This document shows positions 1 through 12,100 of a stretch of 64,000 bases of DNA, piece by piece (position 1 is the stretch's first letter; each line of letters opens with the position of its first letter). A program made the translations under genes and the position numbers. Below the pieces are notes generated by a model. That model ran no database searches. It had not been told where the DNA came from and saw nothing but the letters and a program-made list of their open reading frames with translations. Source of the DNA: Todiramphus chloris collaris (taxonomy: Eukaryota > Chordata > Aves > Coraciiformes > Alcedinidae); NCBI GenBank assembly GCA_025345505.1, contig JANVCC010000022.1:30577213-30641212 (forward strand). Reading direction: 5' to 3'.

Positions 1-3000
1 ATTTCCCAGTTGCCCAAGTATTTAATCTTCACCCTCTTTACCTGTGAGACATTAGAAACAAGTTAGGATACATTGCATCCACAGCTGCTCTCGCTGTTAC
101 ACCACTTACCCTGTCACCAAGGAATAACAGTCTGGTTTGAAAGCATTTTTTCCAATCCAAAATGTCTGTTTTGTAATCCTTATTCTCCTATTGGTGCTCA
201 AAAGGGATTATCTGATCAAGTATGGCTATGGAGGAACACACACACCTACGTTGTCCTAACCTGCCTTTTTAAAGGCAGTGGTGATGCTTGTCCTGCTTCT
301 GTCCTTCATGGGGAAGTGGTTGAATTCAGCACTTGAAGGTGAACTTCATCAGGCTCTAAGTATCAGAGCATGTTTACATTATCCAAATACTTCTTAAGTG
401 GTTTTTGTCTCATTTCCCCCCTATTCCTGCTGGTTCATTTTAATGCTGTTATGTATCTTGTTGCAATTTAGTTTTTCTAGTGAAGACAAACAGAAAGGAC
501 ACAACTTTTCTGGCTTCTCTGGATGAGCTTTTGTTTGATCGTTTTCTAGTTTAAATAACAGACTTTCATTTCCCTTCCTCTTTCTCCAATATTGACAGCA
601 TTTCTAACACCTTTTCTTATTGCCTTTTGTGTCCCCCTGCTAGCTGTAATTCATTTTGTGCCTCAGCTTTGCAGCCTCTGTCATTCCATGCTTGATCTGT
701 TTGTTTATACTTGTCTGCAGAAATGCCACCTTATTTCCATTTGTGGTACAATTCCTTCCTGATTTTCAGCCCAGCCGCACAGTTCTCCTTCTATTGAATC
801 TTATTCTGAATTCATTTGTATCTGAGGCGCTTGCAGATTTATTCTCTTTAACTTGTTCTTGCTGTTTGCCAGGAGTTGCCGTGTATTACCAGACGTTTGA
901 ATTCCTTTTCTGTGCCTTTCTGTCTCAGAAAGCCTTCTGACTTCTAGTTACCTAAACATCTCTGCAGCATACTTGACAAGTAGTGTGTTAATCCCACCAA
1001 CTGATAATTTTTTTTTTCATGCTAGTATTACTACTACTACTAATCATAATTTAGCTTATGTGACCCATGAGGCTGTGTGCACACTCAGGAAATAGAGCTG
1101 CACAATACTGAAAATATGAAGGTATCACATTGCAGAGTGTGGGAGCCCTGCACAAGGGATGGTGAAACCTTTTCTGTCTTCTTTTTGTACTACTCCCTTA
1201 ATAACTTTGGTGCTGTGCTTATCCTAATTGCATGTGCATGGCAGAATACAACAGTTTTCTACCAGGAGTTGTGTCCAGATACTCGGGGCAGTAAGAGACA
1301 TCACCAGAGAACTTGGAAATATTCCTGCTGCTTCTAGCACAGGGTCAGACTTGGAGGACATGAGTAGGTGCTAACCTGGTGTGCGGGAGATGGGATTAAC
1401 ATGCACTAGTCCTGTTCCTTGACTGCCCCAATGTTGGGTATGCTTTTGAGTCACTCTTGCCCATGAAATGGGCTTAACAAACCCTCGGTGCCTGGAGGCT
1501 GTTTGTGGCACCCAAGAAGTGACCCGAGCTAAAAGCAAGGTTGTGCGGGTGGGCGAATCACTGGGAGGGCTGAAGATGAGGAGTTGGTCTGTGGTAGTAT
1601 GAGAGAGCTACCAAACTGTTGCTTTGCCACTCCTGTAGAGGAAAAAAAAGGAAAAAGAAATGGGTAGATCTTCTTTGTCTCATCTGAAGTGTGGGCTTCA
1701 CGTTTAGCTGCCCAGTTAGCAAGAGTGAAATAGAATCTTTGAGGATCTTCAGAGGAATTGATGTCAGAGCACATGAGGGAATGTGAAGAGTAATTATGCT
1801 TCCTCTGTGCACTCTGTCACATCTGAGTGATGAACACTTAGATAAGTATTGTCCATGTCTTGTTAGCAGTAACTGAAGCCAAAGTAGGGATCTCTGGTGT
1901 GAGCAAAGTCCTCTTTCCTAGTTTGTCAACTGCAAACCTGGTTCCCATGATAGCCAAGCACTAACAGCAACTCTGTGCTGGAGCTAAGGATGAGTTTATG
2001 GACACTCCTTGTACCAACTGTGGATTCTGGGTGTGGTCAGTACTTCTGATAAGAGAAGGGAGAAATATTTGGGAAAGTTCTTAGAACTTTTGCCTTTCAA
2101 AGAATCCAAATGTAAGGGGAAGAAAAGACCCCTGCACTGCACCGAGTGTACTGCAGAGCCACTGCCACAGAGGACGGTTTATAGGAAGGCTGTGGATTTG
2201 TGCTCTGTAATTGAAGCTGGCATTGGAAGAATACTGATGAAGAGATCCTCTATTCCCATGGGAAGGGTATTAGATGGAGGAACAACAGGGTACCTTCAGG
2301 AAGCTGAGCCCACATAGCTGCAGAGGGAATCCAGGGGCTCCCGGCACAGTGTAGGATACACTTGCCACATAAAGAGCTCCACTGTGGCCTTCTGGATAAT
2401 AGGAAGTAAGAGATAGGGTTTGGGGCTGCTGCTGGGTGCTGACGGTGCCCTCCAGATTAAACTGTCCCATAGGAAAAGGCAAGGTCATTCCAGAGAACTG
2501 GTGCAGGAATGAACCTTGAGTCACTTCACTCCTGGGATTGCAAAGAAATGATTTAACACAGCGCAGGCGTCCGTGACATCCAGTGTCTGGGGGTTTGGTG
2601 TGATGAGCATTGTAGTAGCTGTGGCTTGGGATGAATGTGTAGCTTTTCTGTGGAATGAGATCCCTGCAGAATAAACCCTTCATTACTGAACTGGGAGGGA
2701 GATGAACACTCTGCTCTTAAATCTGCAGGCTGTAGGGGTATCTGGGACCTAGGATTTTTATTCAGCTCACATCTGTTCAGCATACAGCGCTGGGCTGGGC
2801 TGGTGCACGTACGATAGCTGGGGGCATGCCAAGCAAATAGGAGGTCCGTGCCACAAAGTGCTGACAGCCCCAACCTGTGAATGATTTAGGCTGCATTCCC
2901 TCACTCTTCTTGAACTCTCAGTTCTCTTTCCTGGTTGCATCTCCCTCCCCTTTCTGCCCTGGCTGCACAAATGTGCTCAATTAGGGTTAACTCAAACTGA

Positions 3001-3059
3001 ATCAAACTTCATGCCTGAGGTTGGAAATCTTCCCAGTGAACTCACCACAGCCACATAGC
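1..3059. other. Upstream intergenic sequence, no gene recognised
   Basis: Reading frames here are short and resemble no protein family I know. Positions 400-960 are rich in pyrimidines on the + strand, and a short (TAC)n run lies at 1028-1043. In mammals EAF2 lies upstream of SLC15A2 on the same strand; I found no EAF2-like exon in this stretch. Confidence 0.5.
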
Positions 3060-3086
3060 ATGGTGGGAGACAAGGCGAGAGGGGAG
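2880..3086 (+). promoter_or_regulatory. SLC15A2: Probable SLC15A2 5' UTR and proximal promoter region
   Basis: This is the sequence directly upstream of the chosen start codon. I see no TATA box and no CpG island. A GGGTTAACTC element at 2984-2993 (GTTAAC core) resembles a half-site for HNF1-type factors, which would suit renal expression, but a single half-site is weak evidence. The transcription start cannot be placed. An in-frame ATG at 3060 lies inside this region. Confidence 0.3.
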
Positions 3087-3191
3087 ATGAACGCTTTTCA
3101 GAGAAACGAATCCAAGGAAACTTTGTTCACTTGTATTTCTGCAGGAGATGATCCCCCCAAAGGAGATTTCCCTGTTCAGAAAAAATCCCCG
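3087..3191 (+). CDS. SLC15A2: SLC15A2 exon 1 (residues 1-35)
   Basis: This exon encodes the cytosolic N-terminal tail, which resembles [14 protein letters not shown] of human PEPT2 and then diverges into a proline/lysine-rich linker. The start context is G at -3 and A at +4. The donor is G|GTGAGT and the exon ends in phase 0. The 3.3-kb intron 1 that follows holds AT-rich stretches (around 5030-5160) but no repeat or gene I recognise. Confidence 0.93.
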
Positions 3192-6100
3192 GTGAGTGTT
3201 ACAGCTGGTTTCCTTTTCTTTGCTTTCTGTCCAGCTTGCTCTAAACATTGCAAGATCTCTCTGTTCTTTCCTCTGTTGTGCTCTGGCTAGAGACAAACAC
3301 CCTTTCTTGCAGAGGGTTGAAATGAGCATTAACAACTCAAGGCAAAAATCCCTCCATTAACCTGATTAAGTTAAGAAAGTGCAGCTTAAAGGGAAAAAAT
3401 GAACTGTCTGAATGGCTGAGAAAAAGGGCGAGGGTTTTGATTGCTGCCTTTGTCCTGAACACTACTTTCCTTGTGGGAAAGGATTTACTTCTCTGAAGTG
3501 GAGGGGGATGTCATGCATGGGAGGGAGGGAGCTGACTTATGCCTTTGCTTAGTTGGGTGAAACCCACCAGGGAAGGGTCCCCAGATGCTGCAAAGCAGAA
3601 GGAAGGACGGGGATTGAGGGCAGGCCACTGATGTGTGTTACAGAGCTCAGCTGTGTTGCCAGAGCCTCAGGTTTACGTCTTTGCCTCTGATTTAAAGCCA
3701 GATATAGGTGAATATTTTGTTGCCTTGCAGCTTTGATGTTTTTTGCAGGTTTTCTGGCTGAGTGCTTGACCCCTAAAAACTGTACACTGTATTTATTGAC
3801 TTCAGGGAGAACAGGGCTTGTGCTGCACCTGCTTTGACTTGCAGGACAGTATGGTAATACTTGCTCTTAAGGCTCACAGTTATGCCATTAACAAGCCAAC
3901 TATTTAACTCGCAGTTTTAAGCACTGTGCAGACATTAAGTATTGGATATTCAGAGCTCCTTGGAAATATTAATCTTGTCCCATTTTGCAGCCAATTAGCA
4001 AGAAGGAGAGTGAGAACAAACATCTCCTGTAGCTGGCACTTTAAATGGCATTTCTTTTTTCCAAAGACATAAACTATCAACTTCCACAGCATCTTTAAGA
4101 GCTCCATAATCCTGCAGATCCCAGGCTTACAGTGGTAGCTAAGCACAGCAGAGTATCTGTGCACTCATGAATCCAGATTTAGCCTCTTTGCTTTTGCTGG
4201 GGCTCTCTGCTGACCAAGATCCTCCTCTGCGAAAGCAAGCAAACTGCATCTGGCTCTCCGCATGGATGAAAGCCGCCCACTTTTGGACATCCAGGCAGGC
4301 TACAGGCAGGTCAGTGATACAGTGGAGAGAATACATGAGGGTTTCTGCGTGTGCTGATGCCATCTCATGACATACAAGCCAGATGGAAGTACCCCTGCTT
4401 GTAAGTCATTGCTCTGTGGTTGTAAGCACTTGCTCAGGCACTTGGGGAGGTTTAGCTGGGAAGTCACCACCTCCTGCTCTCCTTTTGCTGCTTGCCCCTG
4501 CTCAGGAGGTGCCCACCTCAGAGCAGGAGTAGCTAAAACGGGTCACTGCCAGGTTTTCTGTCATTGCAGGTTGCACTGTGGCACGTGATACCTTAAACCG
4601 CTGCAGCTAAATCCAGCAGGGCTTGTGCACTGGGTGCAGAGGGGTGAGTCCAGGCAGCAGGGCTCTGACACCTGGCCATCTGGGTTTGAGCAGTCATGCT
4701 CTGCAACTCCATCAGATGTTATTAAATCTCATGAGTACTGATATTGAGGGCCGTGAAAGAGAGGAAGAAAAACATCCCTACTATACAACTTTACATTCAA
4801 GTTCAGAAAATACTTCTAAGCACCCACAGGAAGCATAATTTGCCTTGCATGGTTTTTCTTCTTTAATATGAAAAACTTGCTGGAGAAATGTGCACACAGA
4901 ATACCTATGTGTGTTTGTGCATTTACAGCTTATATATCCCACCATTTTTAGGCTAGCTTAAAAGCAGGAGGTCCCAGTGCCATTTCCAAGGGAGCCCACT
5001 GTCTTACAAGGCATATGCTGAGTGTGATGGTTTCAGAGTAAATAATAAATTAAATGGATAATTACGTATTTACTTTAGTAAAACAAAGAGGCCAAGGGTT
5101 TCTTAATAAAAAGACAGCCCATAAATAATGAGAGAAAAATATATATATAAAAAAAGAAGAAAAAGATTTGTCTTTAGTGATGCTGGGTTAAATAATGGGA
5201 AGTGGTTTGTGTTTTGGGGTGGGCTTTTTTTGCAGACAGACTGTCGCTTTTGTTGCTCTTGTATCACATTGAGCAAGACAGCATCATTAAGCCAGACTCT
5301 TCTAAATTTGATGCCATTGCTTTGGGAATCTAGATAATCTCAGGTCTCTTGATGGTGAAATAAACCTGAATAAACACATCTATTTTGGTATCTGTATTTG
5401 CATGTGGGACTCGGTGAAGAAGCAGAGGAATTTGTTATTTCTGACACGAGGCACAGAAACACACGTGAAGAGTTCATCTCACTTCACTGCCCCATACTGT
5501 GGCTGTTTAAAAGCACAGATATAAATGCAGCTGTTAATACCACATTCCCTCCCCATCCCTCAACAAGTGCATGGACAGCCCCTCTCTCCCACTAACTGGC
5601 AGAGGCTGGGCAGTGCTCCGAAACCTGCTTTCCCTGCTGCAAGGCAGTGGGGCTAAGCAGCTGGAAGCTGCTGGAAGCTGCTTAACTTGGACTGTAGTGG
5701 GGTAGCAAGAGGGACAGAGGCCTGTGCAAGGTCATGCCAAGACTCATCTGTTTAAATGCTTTGTGTTTCACTTGGAAACTGCTGATTTCAGCTGGAGTAA
5801 AGTCAGATTCAGGGGAAGAGTGGCCACTCTCAGATTTGACAGTGACATCGCTATTTTGTTTAGTTTTGATTAATAAATGGAATTACCCATAGCTATACCA
5901 ATGTTCTTGGAATGTGAAAAGGATGCCGTGGCTGAGGGAGTGCAAGGCACAGGGCTGCCACTCTGCTTTGGTGAATGCAGTGGCACAGTTCAGTGCAGGT
6001 GAGGTGCAGAGACTGAGGACTGTTGTCGTGCGGGAGAGAGCAGATTCACATGGAAGCAGACAGTAGCTCCCTGGGGTCTACCAGCTGCTGAGGCAAAGTC

Positions 6101-9100
6101 TGGTACTAGGAGGGGGAGCAGTTTGGAGGCAGAGTAGTAGCTTTATGTGAAATGCAGGAGCAAAGGATACCAAAGGTGGTTTTCCATCTCAGTGCGTGTT
6201 TGCATTGCAGCAGAGAGGCAATAGAACCCTTCCACTGGAGTTCCTGGAGCTATGACAGCCTACAGATCCCTGTGGCAGTTCTTACTGGGCCTGTCTTGGC
6301 CAGTATGATTTACTGGGGAGCCTTAACCAAAGCAAGATAGGTGTGGGGTCCCTTCCCTCCTTTGAATCTAACCCAGAGGCCAGTCAAGCAACAGCTGGTG
6401 CCTGTTTTTTGGACTGGACTCCTCTCACTACCCAGGATCTGTGGGGATATGCTGCTGGGGTGAAGGCATTCACAGAGCTGATACATTCTTGTTTATCTTC
6501 TGCAGAAACTCTGTGGTTCCAACTACCCACTAAGCATTGCTTTCATCGTGGTGAATGAGTTCTGTGAGCGCTTCTCCTACTATGGCATGAGAGGTATGTG
6601 GCCTGTGTCTGGGAGGTGACTTCCTCATCCTCAGGTTTCTATACATGCTGGCCTGGTGTTCCAGGGCTGTGATGTACGTGGTCTCAGTTGTCTTTCAAAT
6701 TAAATTAGCATTTTGGGATGCAGATATGAATGGTGTGCCCTAACATTGATGCTATACTTGCCCTGAGCAGAAGTTGGGACTAGAGAGTTCCACATGTACA
6801 TAGCAGTCTAAATTTTGATAAGATTCTCTGTATCAGACCTGGTTTTCTGGTGTGTGACTTCTTTCATAGTGATGCACAATTAGCATCTTTGGGAATTGAA
6901 TCGTACAGGCACCTAATTTGCAAACTGAAAATGTGCACAAACAGAACTACAGGTTATGGTAAGATAAGCTAGAAAAATGGGCAAAGAACACCTGACACTC
7001 ATATATCTCATTTTAGCTTCTCTTGTGTCAGAGATTGAGGAACAGGTCTGAAAGCACAGGTCTGCTCATAGCTGCCCATAGCTCGTAGCTGCTCATAGAC
7101 AAATCAGTGATTTTTCTTGCTGCCATGATCTTGCTTACCTGCAGAGATACACATTCATTATCTCATGTGATTTGCTTGTTTCCTTTTAGCTGTCCTGACA
7201 CTATATTTTTTAAGCTACTTCCACTGGGATGAGAATCTCTCCACCGCTGTGTACCATGCCTTTTCTGCGCTGTGTTATTTCACACCTGTCATTGGAGCCA
7301 TTATGGCAGACTCGTGGCTGGGGAAATACAAGTAAGTGAAGACATCTCTCTAATTCAGACAGCACACATCTAGCACGATGCAGCCTGCACAAGGGCAGCG
7401 CTGCGTGTGCTCCTGGTTTTGAGCTAGCTCAGGGTGCAGCAAAGACATGCTTGTGAAAGTCAGCTCCTCTCTGATAGGGGGTGAACAGCTGATCTGTTGG
7501 CTCAGGCTGTTCTGTGATCCTTTTCCACTCAGGGGCCAATAGGCAACAAAGTTGGAACAAACTAAATGTGAGAAGTGCACTTTCCCTCCTCTGTCTTTCC
7601 CTATGAACCTTGAGGAAGCTTGCCAGGATCTGCTTCTGAGAAGGATTTGAAGATGGTGAAGAAGCGGTGTCATCCTCTAGATCTTGCAGTCTGACTGCGA
7701 GAAATGTCACTAGCTATGCTATACTATGCTGTGCTGTACTATACTTATACTATACTATACTTATGCTTTCACATCATAGGCAATGTGTGAGCACACACAT
7801 TTTTTATGCCAGAGAAACTTGGGTTCACTCAAATCATCTCCCTTAGCGCATAACTGGGTAAACTCTCCCTGGCTAAGTTAGGCAGTTTTCCCTTCCCCTG
7901 GTACGTTGTGGGGCCATTGTCTGCTCCAGAGTGGTGGTCAGCAGCTGGATGTATGACTTTCTTTTCTTGGCCCTGTTTTTAACGTTTTCTGAGAAGTCTT
8001 GTCTGCCAGAATGATGAAGTGCAATCAAACCCATCTCTCTAGGACTAAGCACATCTGGCAGAAGATTTTCGACAGGAAAAAAAACCAGCTGCCATATGCC
8101 TTTCCAGCAGAAAGTTCTTAAGGAAATATCAATATTCTTTTTTCCTTAAGGAAATATCAATATTCTTTTTTTTTCTTTGTGCTCAATTTTAGTCATTCTC
8201 TTGTCCTTTTGAATGAAAAAACCCAAAAACCAAACCCAACCCAAAACCAGTGGGGATTTAACTACTTCATTATTTAAGGTCACCTAGCAATGTTCATTGG
8301 TATTTGAGGATATCTATCTTGCAGCATGAGGTGAGAAGGTAAATCCTTATGCAGCCTGGTGTGTTAGACAGGAGACTTTCTCTGGAGTAATCCCTATGAC
8401 TTAATGGGAGGTGGCTTTTGATGTAGTGGATGAACTTCAGCCAATACCAAGGACAGGAAAATAGATTAGAGGGGCTTCTAGGAATGATCTGATGTGGCTC
8501 CAAGTTAGCTGTTGCAGAGAGGGTTTGAATGTGTTGAGAACCACTTCCATACTCATAGGGCTTCTTCTACTGCCTCTGTCCTAACAAGTCCTTCCATTCC
8601 CTCTGTGTCTATCCTGCACATAAATGCATAGAACCCTCTTAATCTTGAAGACAGTGAAAGAATACAATATGCTGAAGAGCCTGGTGCTCCTAGTCAGATT
8701 TCTTCTCCCTCACCAAGACATGGGAGGCAGATAGATGAACTCAGTCCTTCAGAGGTACTTAGGATCTAAAACTGATTTGTACTTAGGATCTAAAACTGAT
8801 TTGTACCGGGGAAATCACACTCTTAATTTGGATACATTTGTCAGGTGAATTGAATGTAGGCAACAGTCAAGGATCAGACTGAATGCAGTCAAGGGATATC
8901 ACGTAGGATACAAAATGCCAGTTACTAGTAATATGGAAACTGAGTTGGACCTGAACAGTATTCTTCTGTTTGAAGCCTTCCATGCATGACAAGACTGGGA
9001 CATTTATAGTTTATTCTGCTCAGCAGCCTCTGCAAAGGATGCAGGAGTTATTCCTCCTTAATCTCAACCTATTTGTCTATCTCTTTCTTCCAGTGCACTC

Positions 9101-12100
9101 AGTGTTGACACAAAAGAGTTGTAGCTGCCTGCTATACCAGTCGTATGAGCAAAGCAGTTCCTTGTGTGTCTGCCAAGCAGACCTGCTGTATCAGGAAGCA
9201 TGGGCACACTCTATTTTTGGATCATACATCATCCAACGCCTTCAGTCACTGCTGTTTGCTTTCCTCGCAGGACGATCATCTACCTCTCCATTGTGTATGT
9301 GGTTGGCCATCTGATAAAGTCAGTCGGTGCGATTCCATCCCTAGGAAACCAGGTGGTTCATGTGTAAGTAGCTGTTGAAGTCACAGTGCTGTAGTAGGTG
9401 TGATGGTAGTTGGTTTACCCAGTACTGTCATTTGTTTTACCTGCATTATGCCAGCAGTCTGGGGGCTGTGCATGGGTTGCTTTTATCAGGGAAGGATTTG
9501 GGGTATCTGAGTAAGAACAGAAGGGCAGATCTAGAGTAAGAGCAGCAGAAGGAGTTGAAAATCACCACATTGCCTCTAAGCCTTTTGAGATGGGAACCTC
9601 TGATCACCCCTCTCTGCTATACCATGCTACTGGAGTTTGGTCTCCTTCATCCAACTGCCTGCACCAGGCTCATTCCTCCCTCATTTCCTCATCAGTATAG
9701 CTGCCCAGATCAGCAAGTTTCCCCTGTGTGCATGGGAACACAAATCCAGAGATACATTTTTTGATGTGACAGAGGAAAGGTGTGTCTCTTCAACAGGGTA
9801 CAACCGTTCTTTCCCTCTAGATTCTGAACTGATAGGCTTGTCAGAATAGTTCCCCATCTGGCATCTCTGAAACTACCAAGGTGATTTTGCCTAGGTGGTC
9901 ACAGCTCTAAAAATACAGACGTGCAGGCAGGAGCACATCTCATCTACAGAACAGGTACCTTTTATCCCAGACCTGGCCAGTCCTGATGCTTCTGTTCCTC
10001 ACAGATGTAATCTGTCGGACCAACAATGGTATTTTGGGGAGGAGCACCGGGAGGTAGAAAGCACCCCTGAGCCTAATTCAAACAGTTTGTCTGCACTGAC
10101 CCAGGCTGGAAGACTACAGAAAAAGGCTAAAAAAGCTTTTTATTTATTTTTTTCCCCTCAATTGATCTCTGCAATCTTTTGTTCTCATAAGAGTGAAAAC
10201 TAATCCCATGGATCTTTGATCTCTAGTACATCCATTGGGCCTCAGAACAGCAAGAAACTGCCAAAAGCAGTTTTGGTAATTGACTGGTACTGAATGCAGA
10301 AATGAGGATGATTCATTTCGTTTTGCACTTATCTGGCTTATCATCACTACCCGTGTGCAAAAGACAATGGCACTGGAGGAATCATGGTTGGGTGACACTA
10401 AAATACTCTCATAAACACTGGAAAGGTTCTGCAATGGTGATATTTTTGTTCTTGCATGAAGGATCCTGTCTATGGTTGGTCTGTTTTTGATCGCCCTTGG
10501 AACGGGAGGTATCAAGCCCTGTGTCTCTGCATTTGGTGGGGACCAGTTTGAAGAGGAACATGTAAGATTTCTTTTCTTTCCTAAAATCTGCAGTGTCTGC
10601 TTACTTTATGAGGATGTTTATGTGATCAAATCCTGCTGTACTAGAATAAGGGCCAGGTCACTAGGAAAAGATGTGAGGTAGGATGGTTTGCATAAAACTT
10701 GAGAATCTGGAAATTTCAGGAGAGGAAGCAGAATAGGGCTGATATTGGGAAGGTTAGGTCATAATTGCATCAAATCATCTCACTGTTAATTGGACATCAG
10801 AGTAGCTGGAAAATCCTGTATCGTGCTTCATGGAACTGTAGCCATTTCTGAAACAGATGAACAAGGGTAATTTTAATGCACTGCAATGGAACACAGCAAA
10901 TGAAACAGAAAATTGTGTCACCGGTCTATGCCTCCTCAGGAATTTCCCCTCAAATCAGGCATAGTCTGTGTCAGATGTTGTTCAGAGAGAACTATAAGAA
11001 ATGCCAGTCTTTTGCAAGTAGAGCTGATACCACATCTATCCAGAATGTTTTCTAGATATTCCAAAATTGAGAGTTTTGAAGAGCTGAGAAAATATTTCTT
11101 TTTAGCTCTGCTAGCGCTCTGCATCCTGTGAATTGTAGTTTATTTGCGCTGTGTCCCGATTCTCTATCATGAGTGCTTAGCACAGTGGCTCAACCAGGGA
11201 TAAGGTAGTGCTTAAAGAAGTGAAGCAGGTCAGGAATTACTAGTCCTTAGGCAAAATGCATAATTTTCAAATTGAGCTGAAATTTAACACTTGGATTTAT
11301 GTTGGCCTAACACACAAATAAAAATTGCAGTTTTACCAAGGGCATTATTCAAATTGGCAACTTCTGTGCATGGCACAAGTCCTCAAATATGGAGACATCC
11401 ACTGCTACATGAAAGAAAATAAGTGTTGGGGTCTGTGATGAGTAGGCTTGAATTCAAAGGGCATTACGTAGGGCTGTCAGTAGGAAAAAAATTCCAGAAG
11501 TATGTCTAGAGAAGTACTGTAAAATATTGGGACCTTTGGGAGATGGAGGTTTCCATCAATAGAGGCATTGAAGGACACTAGCCTAATGGTCTGTCGGGAA
11601 AGGCACTGGTATAGTTGAACAAGGGATGGCCCCTTGGCCTTGGACATTGGATGGGAGCACCATAGAGCAGGTTCCTGTTTGTCTTTTGCAATGCTCCAGC
11701 ACTTGGTCAGCATTTGATGAATGAATAATACAGACTATGTTTATTTGAAAATTTTGTGAAGACTTGTGCTTTCTGCATGTGAACTGTGTGATGCTGAAGT
11801 GATGAAGCATATGCTTACAACAGAGTAACCAAACACAGGGTGTTTCATGGTCACTTGTTTAAAGCAGATCTTTCTGCAGGTGTGTCCATCCTGGGCTTTC
11901 ATTTGGACCCAGTGCTTTAGAGGATACTGCAGCAGATGCAGTAGCAGTCATCTGGTCAGGTGACCAGTCTGCCCAGTTGGTACAACTCTGACCAAAAGCA
12001 GGGAGCAGGCTGGCAGTACGGCACGCGTGCTCTGGGAATACGCTGCCTGCTTAGCAGCATGTGGGCATCCCAGCTTGCACTGCCAAGACTCATCCCAAAA

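Noticed and set aside
11470-11700. Possible old CR1 or other repeat fragment in intron 5
   Set aside because: A faint impression only; no tail motif and no coding match could be found.
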